From the NCBI GenBank assembly GCA_964019335.1, contig OZ025756.1, positions 160,868-224,867 of the forward strand: a stretch of DNA of 64,000 nucleotides. The letters run 5' to 3'. Each line of letters opens with the position of its first letter. Position 1 is the stretch's first letter. The position numbers were made by a program, and so were the translations under genes. Source of the stretch: Diplonema japonicum. Taxonomy: Eukaryota; Euglenozoa; Diplonemea; Diplonemida; Diplonemidae. Shown piece by piece: positions 38,027 through 45,771 of the stretch. Below the pieces are notes generated by a model that did no database searches, was not told where the DNA came from, and saw only the letters and a program-made list of their open reading frames with translations.

Positions 38027-38040
38027 TTACTGGAAAGCAA
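38027..38040 (-). promoter_or_regulatory. 3' hairpin with UUCC loop after cyclase stop
   Basis: UUGCU-UUCC-AGUAA on the coding strand, paired through one G-U wobble, about 10 bases past the stop. It differs from the hairpin at 20269 by that single base. Confidence 0.4.
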
Positions 38041-38050
38041 CGGTTGCCCT

Positions 38051-40171
38051 TCAAGAACTCTCAAAGCAAGTAGTTGGTGCGCAGCAAACAGTCACTTGTT
38101 GCAAGTGCAGACTCCCGATGGTCAGGTGGCTGTCCAACGTTTCAATGTAGAGGCCTTTCATTTTTCCAAGCTTGAAGGGGGACGCAAAATAGCAAAACGC
38201 GGCATCCTTGACAGCATCATTGCACAATGAACTGCTTATCAACGCACCGACCCCAAGAACAGTCACGAACTTCTGTCGCTTACTTCCGACCGTCCCGTGA
38301 TAAATGCCGCTTGACGACATCCCAATGCAAACTGGCAACCGATTACCTAGTTCAGCGGACACCCCAAGCATCTTCACAAACACCAACGAGTTCTCAACAT
38401 GTGTGGGGCATGGTTTGGTGCAGTTCCAGCTCACCTGTACCTGGTTCCCCTGAAGCGACACCACTGCCCCCTGTGACCTCTCTGTGCACGTCAGCACCCT
38501 TATCAACTCACTGCTCATCACGCTGCCTACTTCATTGGTATAGCTCTTAAGCACAATTTCTACCCTCCCAACAGTTGCAGAGACGCTGTAGGTTAAGGAT
38601 TCATTTGTGGCAGGTATTTTTCTTGAATCGCTGGATAGACTAGTCACTGACTTTGCCCGATCGCTGCCGGTGCCGAACTTCCTGTCTTCCCTCTTCAAAA
38701 GGAGTTGCTGTTCAATGAAAGACTTCCTTCCCTGCAGCGGTCGAGGTAAAAGAAGGAACGGCTGAAGTTGGCCACCCACACCCTTCAGTTCAGTCGCCCC
38801 CATCGGGATGACAGAGACAGAGTCAAGGGGACCAACAGCCTCCATCACCTCAGGAGTGACAGCAACAGCCCCACCCACACAAGCCCCTTCCATCCGAGCC
38901 GCCTTGTTCACAGTGTTCCCAAAGTAGTCGTACCTCCCTGTCAGGTTGTTCAGTTGTACCGAAACATCACCACAGTGAACACCCACACGAACCCTGAGAC
39001 CACACCAAGGGCCTTCAGCATCCCACGAACAGTGGTCAACAGTGTCCAAGAGCTCCTCAGGCCACACACTGTTCAGAAGCCTCTCCTGAGCAGACAGACC
39101 AAACCACACCGCATCAGAAGTACTCTCAAAGGCCACCATGAAAGCATCCCCAATGGTCTTCACCTCGTACCCATTGTGCTCAGCGATGCAGTCCCGTATT
39201 GCCTTGTTGTGAACCTGAAGTCCCTCCTTCATCCCTTCTGGACATGCCTCCCATGTTGCCGTCGATCCTTGGATGTCGGTGAAGACAAGGGTTGCCTGCT
39301 CGGACTGCAACCCAGGTACCGGAATGTCCTTTCCATGTATTTGACTCTCGCTGTGCATGCTGTGGAAGAGTGCATCGGGGAGGTAGGGGCGGTAGTCCTT
39401 CAGATTTTCAAGGATTGTGCTGAAGGCATCGTAAAGGGGAGGGGGGAGGGAGGCTGTTGAGATGATGGCCTCGGCTGAGACAAGGTCGAAGCGGGAGAGG
39501 GAGGTCGCGATGCGCTCTGCTGCGAGAATCACATTGTTCATTTTCTCATGCTCTTTATAAAAATCGCTGGCGAATTTCTTGGTGAAGTAGAAGTCGAGGA
39601 GGAAGACGACTATCTGGCTAGTGCTGACTAGATAGGTCAATAGAAACGGGGTGCGGCAGGGGAGAGCTGAGCAGTCGACACGTTCAAGGCGGTCACTCTG
39701 CGAGGGCAGAAAGGAAAGGTCGTAGAGCCCAAAGCGCGTTGTCTTCTCGACAGCGTTGACTGCAATCCAGCAGAACAGTATGGCACAAAGGTTGCGCGAG
39801 ACACGGGAGGGGGCCTTGCAAACGAGGCACATGTCAACAAGCAAGATGAAGAAAGGCCATGACCTTGCGCTGCTCCCTTCTGCTGAATAGATCAGATCCC
39901 CCAGCAGAAAGGTCAGCCCATAGCCATAGAACATCAACTCGATGGTGCCGTACCTCAACTTCCTTTCGATCAACAGTTGTGTGCATCCCAAAATTGAAGT
40001 TGCGAATCCGCTGATGGCACGCAGCCTGACCGATACATTGTACGAGGAATACAAAGCAAGTGAGTACATCACCACACCTATCAGCCCTGCTGTGAGCAGC
40101 ACCTTCTTCGCACTTTTAGTCGTCGGGTCGTCCGAGTGACGTATTACATATGAGAACGGCCAACAAGGCAT
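38051..40171 (-). CDS. Receptor-type adenylate cyclase (706 aa)
   Basis: Full-length copy starting MPCWPFSYVIRHSDD. Membrane loop VDCSALPC, linker variant HGKDIPVPGLQSEQ, catalytic residues complete, patch DTVDHCSWDAEGPWCG. The linker entry is changed (AAERIATSLSRFDL instead of ATEDIATSL). The degenerate C-terminal domain is more diverged than in most copies (CIGMSSSGIYHGTVGSKRQKF, VLGVGALISSSLCNDAV). The core is nearly identical to the 34984 copy, while the first 200 residues are clearly different. Confidence 0.88.
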   Translation of the reverse strand: MPCWPFSYVIRHSDDPTTKSAKKVLLTAGLIGVVMYSLALYSSYNVSVRLRAISGFATSILGCTQLLIERKLRYGTIELMFYGYGLTFLLGDLIYSAEGSSARSWPFFILLVDMCLVCKAPSRVSRNLCAILFCWIAVNAVEKTTRFGLYDLSFLPSQSDRLERVDCSALPCRTPFLLTYLVSTSQIVVFLLDFYFTKKFASDFYKEHEKMNNVILAAERIATSLSRFDLVSAEAIISTASLPPPLYDAFSTILENLKDYRPYLPDALFHSMHSESQIHGKDIPVPGLQSEQATLVFTDIQGSTATWEACPEGMKEGLQVHNKAIRDCIAEHNGYEVKTIGDAFMVAFESTSDAVWFGLSAQERLLNSVWPEELLDTVDHCSWDAEGPWCGLRVRVGVHCGDVSVQLNNLTGRYDYFGNTVNKAARMEGACVGGAVAVTPEVMEAVGPLDSVSVIPMGATELKGVGGQLQPFLLLPRPLQGRKSFIEQQLLLKREDRKFGTGSDRAKSVTSLSSDSRKIPATNESLTYSVSATVGRVEIVLKSYTNEVGSVMSSELIRVLTCTERSQGAVVSLQGNQVQVSWNCTKPCPTHVENSLVFVKMLGVSAELGNRLPVCIGMSSSGIYHGTVGSKRQKFVTVLGVGALISSSLCNDAVKDAAFCYFASPFKLGKMKGLYIETLDSHLTIGSLHLQQVTVCCAPTTCFESS

Positions 40172-40307
40172 TCTTGTAGACCTAAGCTAAGAAAGTCAAT
40201 TCCCCCCGTTTTTCCATTTTAGAAAAATAACATTAAAAAAAAGGGGGTTGGTGGCACTTCACACTGGACTGAGGCACATAAAACGTTAGTTAGGCGGGTG
40301 CCTGGGT

Positions 40308-41753
40308 TCAGTGGGGGTACTCACGGTTGAAGACGAAGGAGTTGATCATCACTGATGCGGGGGCAGGCTTGTTGAGAGGGACCATGTGGCCCGAGCCGCG
40401 GATACTAATGTGGGACACAGCACGGTCGGCCCACTCCATAGCATACCCTGCGGCGAAGGCGCCCTTTTTGCCGTCAAGGGTCCACGGGCGCCAAGTCTGG
40501 GTGCGCTGCAGACCGATGGAGGGCCAGAACTGCACATATGTGTCCTGGAGGAAGCCCATCGATGATAGCCCACAGGCGTCGGAATCGCCTTCGTAAGTTA
40601 GCACGCGGAGGCCTTTTTCGACAGCCTTCTTGTGGAAAGGCCTGACGTCTGGGCAGTTCGACAGGTATGTGAAACCGTTGCCGTTGTCGGCGTTGAAAAA
40701 GTAGCTATCGGCAGGGACAGCAAGGGCAGCACGCACATCGGACCTGGCGAGCCAGTCAGTCATCGCGGTGCCTGAGCACGCGTAGTCGAGCAGGTCCTGA
40801 GAGTCGTACTTGCTGAGCCACTTCCTTCCCTTCCCCATTAGGCGTGACTTGGCGTCGCTGATCATGTTCGTTGGGCAGTCATCGTACAAGTCGTACACGA
40901 AGTACCCGCCCAGTGCGTCTTGCATCTGCCCAACAAGGTTCTTGCAGTGCGCGGTCATGTCCCCAGACTTCAGGTCTGCCTCAGGACAGTTCCTTCTGAT
41001 GTTCATGAACAGCTCGTTGCTCACCTGGCCGTGTCCCCCAAAGAACATGATGTCGTAGTAAGGGCCTGGTGGGCCGACGTTGAAGCCCATGCAGCCGTCG
41101 CCGACAGCGTACCCCTTGAGGTTGAGGCCCTGCAGGTCGTCCAGCAGCTCGTTGATAAGGCCAGGGATGTAGATCCCGGCATAGCTCTCACCCGTGATGT
41201 ACAACTCGTTCTTTTTAAGCTCCGGGAAGATGTTGTTGATGAGCGATGTGACAACTTTGTGGTTGGCTTTGAAGACGGAGGTGTCGTTCCACGGGCCGCA
41301 CGAGGTGCCGGTGCCTGTGGGGCCGTGCTCTGTGCAGTAGGAGAAGCCGACAGGGGCAGGTGAGTCAAGGGCGAAGAGGTTGAAGTTCTTCGACCACGTG
41401 AAGGGGTTGTACTGCGGCTCAGGGATACGGGTCTTGTTGTACTCCGGACCTTGCTCCGACAGCACATTTAGGAAGAGAGGGCCTAGCTCTTGGAACATCC
41501 CGAACAGGCTGGAGGCACCAGGCCCACCGTTGTACCAGAAGACCGTTGGTGCGTTGGCTGGGTCGTTCTCCGCCTCGAACATCACATAGTGGAAGTACAT
41601 CTCACCTTTCCCTGAAGGGGGCATCCCTGCATCGACGAACCCTGAGTACATCTTCGATGGCAGTGGCCCTGTCCACCCCGGCAGCGATGTCACCTCGTGC
41701 CTTGCAACAGGTGCAGCCAGTACTGCAGCAGCTGCAAACAGTAACGAAGCCAT
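40308..41753 (-). CDS. Serine carboxypeptidase, peptidase family S10 (481 aa)
   Basis: Lysosomal/vacuolar or secreted exopeptidase that removes C-terminal residues. The start MASLLFAAAAVLAAPV gives a signal peptide; the frame runs 19 residues further up, but without a signal-like shape. Family blocks: oxyanion segment VFWYNGGPGASS (72-82), LDSPAPVGFSY, nucleophile Ser190 in TGESYAG, Asp392 in GDSDACG and His456 in GSGHMVP. Cys residues are plentiful, consistent with an oxidising compartment. Length is normal for the family. The 3' flank shares CATAAAACGTTAG with the 3' end of the short cyclase at 9118. Confidence 0.92.
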   Translation of the reverse strand: MASLLFAAAAVLAAPVARHEVTSLPGWTGPLPSKMYSGFVDAGMPPSGKGEMYFHYVMFEAENDPANAPTVFWYNGGPGASSLFGMFQELGPLFLNVLSEQGPEYNKTRIPEPQYNPFTWSKNFNLFALDSPAPVGFSYCTEHGPTGTGTSCGPWNDTSVFKANHKVVTSLINNIFPELKKNELYITGESYAGIYIPGLINELLDDLQGLNLKGYAVGDGCMGFNVGPPGPYYDIMFFGGHGQVSNELFMNIRRNCPEADLKSGDMTAHCKNLVGQMQDALGGYFVYDLYDDCPTNMISDAKSRLMGKGRKWLSKYDSQDLLDYACSGTAMTDWLARSDVRAALAVPADSYFFNADNGNGFTYLSNCPDVRPFHKKAVEKGLRVLTYEGDSDACGLSSMGFLQDTYVQFWPSIGLQRTQTWRPWTLDGKKGAFAAGYAMEWADRAVSHISIRGSGHMVPLNKPAPASVMINSFVFNREYPH

Positions 41754-42250
41754 TGTTAACACCTTGGTACGACCGGTAGCTGGTAGGCAACTGGTCAAAA
41801 TGAAAAACAAAAAAGGAACGAATTACGGGGGAGGGAGGGGGGCAAAAAGAGGTGGTAAAAGAAAGTATGTGTATTTTCTTTTCTCCATTTTTTTTTTTTG
41901 TTCTTTTTCTTTTTTTTAATTTCCACATTGCATTGAAAAGATACCCCTCCCAACAGAAGAAGAAGGGAGGGGTGTTTTTTTTTTTTTTCGTATTTTCTTC
42001 CTCAGCGGAACAGAGTTTCAAGTACAATGTGAATGCGCACTCAGAATTAATATTTCCTTTTTAACAGCGGTTCACTGTCTCTGAATAATAAAAAGGGAGG
42101 GCTCCCTAAATCACTCTCTCTCTGTTCGTTTATCTCATTGATTTTATTCATTTCGTGACCTCAGGGATGAGGTTTACATTTTTTTAATTTTTTTCTTCTT
42201 TTTCCATGCTGGGGCTGTACCTAGCACCTAGCGGCTTTTTCCGTTTGTTC

Positions 42251-42288
<38 letters not shown>

Positions 42289-42795
42289 AAGAAGAAAAAA
42301 AAAGGGAAAAAAAACCACAATAGATATAGTCCGTGGCCCTATTCAACCCTATGGCTTGACCAATTTTTCCAGTCGCGGGTAGTTTTGAGGGACTCAGAAC
42401 CGCCGCCCCCGACCGGAAAAACCATTCGGGCAGCGGTACTAATGATTTCTCTTTTTTTTTTTTACTTATTTATTTTTTTTTTTCTTTATTTTTTTTCTAT
42501 ATAACTCCAGTCAGATTTTTTAACTTGTGGGGAGTGAATATAATATTTCACATTATTATCACGCTTCACTTTATTTTCACGGCAGATTTGCAGGCTTGTT
42601 TGGGAGAAAAACAAGGGGCAGGAATGAAATTGAAAATTACTTTATGAGTGAATACAACGTACTTTTATATTCACGCCAGTCCTATTTTCACTCCGGGGGG
42701 TGCAAACACGGAAAAGAAATCATCCAAACTTTTTACGTCAAGGATCTGGTCGCCTCTCTCAACAGAAAATAAGAAAGGTGGGCTTGGCAAGCCAG
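41754..42795. other. Gene-free spacer with homopolymers
   Basis: T-rich blocks at 41888-41920 and 41976-41988, an A-run of about 36 at 42251-42286, and A/T-rich sequence with repeated TATTTTCAC-type phrases at 42570-42690. No gene recognised. Confidence 0.5.
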
Positions 42796-42998
42796 CAGCG
42801 GTGACAACAACAGTCGCTAGTGGGGCAACCTCAGCAGCCCTACAGGTCCAAATCGTGGTCCTGTCAGCACCCATGGACGCACAGCCCCACACAGGATATA
42901 CCTTGACAATCAATATCAACGTCAACTATAAGCACCCCCCAGTAAAATTCGTAACTTGTAATACCCCCACACTTTCAAATCTGACTGACGTTAAATAA
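42796..42998 (+). pseudogene. Possible ubiquitin-conjugating-enzyme-like relic
   Basis: The plus strand reads ...SAPMDAQPHTGYTLTININ, then VNYKHPPVKFVTCNTPTLSN, which resembles the GG.F.L.I.FP..YP..PP.VKFVT block of E2/UEV proteins. The HPN motif and catalytic Cys region are not found and there is no start, so at best it is a fragment. It would be the only plus-strand gene trace in the window. Low confidence. Confidence 0.2.
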
Positions 42999-43027
42999 AA
43001 CAACGTGGAAAAAGAAAATAGATCCGA

Positions 43028-43132
43028 TTTTTCACTTGTGGTGGCATGTTTAACTCGTTGATGTTGCTTCACTCGCTTCGCTTGTGAAGTCATATACCCA
43101 CTCGTTAAACCACTGCCACCACGCGTGAAAAG
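43028..43132. repeat. Foldback sequence with ~30-bp imperfect arms
   Basis: TTTTTCACTTGTGGTGGCAT pairs with the reverse complement of GTGCCACCACGCGTGAAAAG-like sequence at 43106-43132, and an inner pair GCTTCAC/GTGAAGT closes a second stem. Non-coding; MITE-like or an RNA hairpin. Confidence 0.5.
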
Positions 43133-43154
43133 CATACGATCTTATTTTCACTAA

Positions 43155-43160
43155 ATAAAT

Positions 43161-43195
<35 letters not shown>
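43155..43195. repeat. Poly-T run
   Basis: A T-run of more than 30 bases, followed by gene-free, purine-rich DNA up to 43456. Confidence 0.7.
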
Positions 43196-43456
43196 CCATC
43201 GTATTTGTTCCCAGTAGTTTCGGGTTCTATATAGTTCACTGTCAAAATATTAAAATGTTCAAAGGAAATAAGGGAGGGGGAAGGGGGGGGAGGAAAAAGA
43301 GGAGGAAGCGAGAGAAGTGCCAAAAAGGGCACGTTTTTTTTTTCATGTAAAATTAAGAGTAAATCATTTGCCCCTGTCCCTGGTTTGTTGCATAGACAGA
43401 AAAGAAAAGAAAAGAAGAAACGGAAGGGGGAAAAGAAGAAGAAAAAAATATACAAG

Positions 43457-43491
43457 AGATAAAGGAGGCCGGTGTTGGCGGCGCCCTGCTG
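43457..43491. repeat. Dispersed repeat, fragment D (left end only)
   Basis: Only the first ~35 bases of the repeat (GAGATAAAGGAGGCCGGTGT...CGCCCTGC) are present, then unrelated A- and T-rich sequence with runs at 43529-43546 and 43631-43662. Confidence 0.7.
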
Positions 43492-43546
43492 GAAAAAAAA
43501 AACCCCCCTCGTTGTGATATCTTATAGCTTTTTTTTTTTTTTTTTT

Positions 43547-43583
43547 CAGGTGAGCACCCACCCGCACACCGAAATTTATCAAA
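43547..43583 (-). repeat. Short dispersed repeat, inverted copy
   Basis: The reverse complement contains GATAAATTTCGGTGTGCGGG, matching the repeats at 12427 and 45505. Confidence 0.45.
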
Positions 43584-43629
43584 TTTTTTTTTTCTTTTTT
43601 TTTTTTTTTCTCTTTTTTTTTCTTCTATG

Positions 43630-43662
<33 letters not shown>

Positions 43663-43698
43663 CCAGACAACAAGCAGCATCACAAGGGAAGCGCTTAT

Positions 43699-43730
43699 CT
43701 AAGGTTGTAGTACTCCGTTTGGGGTATTCT

Positions 43731-43779
<49 letters not shown>

Positions 43780-44873
43780 TCCATACAATCCCTTCTTCAC
43801 AGCAAAGATATCCCCCTTCTTGTTCTTCTGGAAAATCTCGAAAGTGGACGGTGGCACAACTCGACCGTTGAAGAGCACCTCGTAGTTGTTCTCATGAAGA
43901 ATGTCAAGAAGCTCGCGTGCCTTGTGCCCAGAGGACACCAAGAAATCTGTGAAGAACTCCGCCTTAATGACATCGACCCCATGCGTCTTGAGGAGCGTCG
44001 TCGCCCCGAGCAGCGCCTCGATCTCATGCCCCTGGCAGTCCATCTTCATGAAGTGGACATGCGTGTGGATCTCACTGTCGAGCGTGGTGATCTCAATATT
44101 GATTGTGTCCTCCCAGGACACCCTGCGCCCCTCAGTAAGGATGTTCAAGTGGGAGGAGGCCTTGTGGGTCGTGATCACAGAGTTCCCCATGTTCCCCTTC
44201 TCAGATCTCATAGTTGCGGTGCTTTTGGCCTTCCCGCACCCCTTGTTGTGCAGGGTGATCCTGTCGCCGTACTTTACTTTGTTCAGTTCGTTTGACTTAG
44301 CGAACACCGCGTAGTTCTTGTAGACAGGCTCGAAGGCGGTGACCATTGCACCCTCGGACGCCATCACCCAGCTGCAGGTCCCGATGTTCCCACCCACGTC
44401 GACCACTGTGAGCATCGTGTCAGGGGGCATGCCAAGGCTTTTCCTGATGCTACGGATGACCCTCTCTAGCGGTGTGCAGTCGAACCAAAACCCGCGCACA
44501 ATGAAAGCAGCACTGACATGGACGTCGGCCCTGCCGTGCGTGCAGAGGTAGAAGGGGTTCGAGGTCACTCGCGACACGTACACCTTTGGGTCGTCGCCAG
44601 GACACGGCCCCATCCCAGGTGTCACAGTCAGTGGTGAAGTCTTCGGAGGGAGGGCTGCAGGTATCGGGAGTACTTGATTGTAGGTGGGCACGCGTTGGGC
44701 CGGTATTATCGAAGTCTGTTGTGTGGGCAGTGCGGGTTGCACTGGAACAGGGACAGGGACAGGGACGGGAACAGGAACAGGGATGAACACCTTTTTCGGG
44801 TCAGGTTTCCAACCTACAGCCGCGAGCAGGAGAAGAGTCGCCACAACGGCACACTGGACCACGCCTGCTTTGA

Positions 44874-44877
<4 letters not shown>
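43699..44877 (-). CDS. FkbM-type SAM-dependent methyltransferase, membrane-anchored (392 aa)
   Basis: Expected to transfer a methyl group from S-adenosylmethionine, often to a sugar hydroxyl in this family. N-terminal signal anchor (VVQCAVVATLLLLAAVGW), then a (PV)n repeat and a Pro-rich stem, then the Rossmann methyltransferase fold: SAM motif VVDVGGNIGTCS, FEP acidic loop, MKMDCQGHE and the family end YEVLF. This suggests a Golgi or surface-facing type II membrane enzyme. About 38 A directly precede the ATG. The C-terminus runs into a T-run of 47 on the plus strand, giving about 15 Lys and then a short tail, so the true end depends on the run length and is uncertain. A broken copy lies at 37388. 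Confidence 0.85.

Positions 44878-44919
<42 letters not shown>
44878..44919 (-). promoter_or_regulatory. Poly-A leader directly before the methyltransferase start
   Basis: On the coding strand about 38 consecutive A run straight into the ATG. Several other genes show shorter A-rich leaders at the same place (see the 20113 and 17867 starts). The role is unknown. Confidence 0.5.
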
Positions 44920-44921
<2 letters not shown>

Positions 44922-45097
44922 GAACCTATTTTGAGCGTTACAAAAATGCGGGTATTTCATTTTTATTTTTTTACTCGCAACAAAAAAATTTGCAAGACAA
45001 ACTATCCTTGGAAAAGGGGCAACATTGTCTTAGATAAAAAGAAAAAAAATGGGGCTTTAATTGCAACACTAGGTGGCGTTAAGTGTGCAACGAAGCA

Positions 45098-45376
45098 CGA
45101 ACTACCTACTTGATTACGGGGGCGCTCCTCGGCCGAGTTGTAGCTTCTTCTGCGTTCCGCGTCGTGTCTTTAATGCGTGCGGTGTGCTCAACCCTAGCCG
45201 GGGCGTCCCGGGTAACCAAGATTCTGCACTCGTGCAGTTTGCTGCCTGTTCGTCACCCTGAGCATCTGCGTTACGTTCTTCCACTCCGGCGCTACCGGTG
45301 ATGACCGACGAGGAGGTCAACAGCGAACAACACATCTGATGTACTTCTTATATTTCCATGTTATCCCCACCACCAA
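45098..45376. repeat. Dispersed repeat, copy E
   Basis: Lacks the first ~55 bases but is otherwise complete, ending TTATCCCCACCACCAAA. CpG sites are mostly retained. Confidence 0.75.
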
Positions 45377-45504
45377 AAAAAACAAAACAAAAAAAAAAAA
45401 GAAAGAAAGGAAACGAAAGGGGAAAGAAGAGAGGGAAAAAAAAAGGGGGGGAGGGGTTGTTTTCTGTTTCCCTTCATCGGCTATGCTCTGGGGTGCAAAA
45501 AAAA

Positions 45505-45548
45505 AAAAAACTCGATAAAATTTCAGTGTGCATGGGGGTGCTCACTGA
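45505..45548 (+). repeat. Short dispersed repeat (second plus-strand copy)
   Basis: CTCGATAAAATTTCAGTGTG then CATGGGGGTGCTCACTG, like the one at 12427. It is surrounded by A- and G-runs (45381-45480, 45580-45604, 45657-45681). Confidence 0.5.
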
Positions 45549-45654
45549 AAAAAAAAAGAAGAAATCTTTGTGAGGATAGAGGGGGGCGGGGGGGTGGGGG
45601 GGGGTTGCTTTTCAAGCCATCGAAAAAGAATCATAAGAAACTGAAACAACGCCG

Positions 45655-45685
<31 letters not shown>

Positions 45686-45771
45686 CTCTACCCCCCTGCG
45701 CCACTACAGAATGGCACCACTTACATACTCACAATAAAATATTTTCCCCGCTCACCTCGAGTACATAAATC

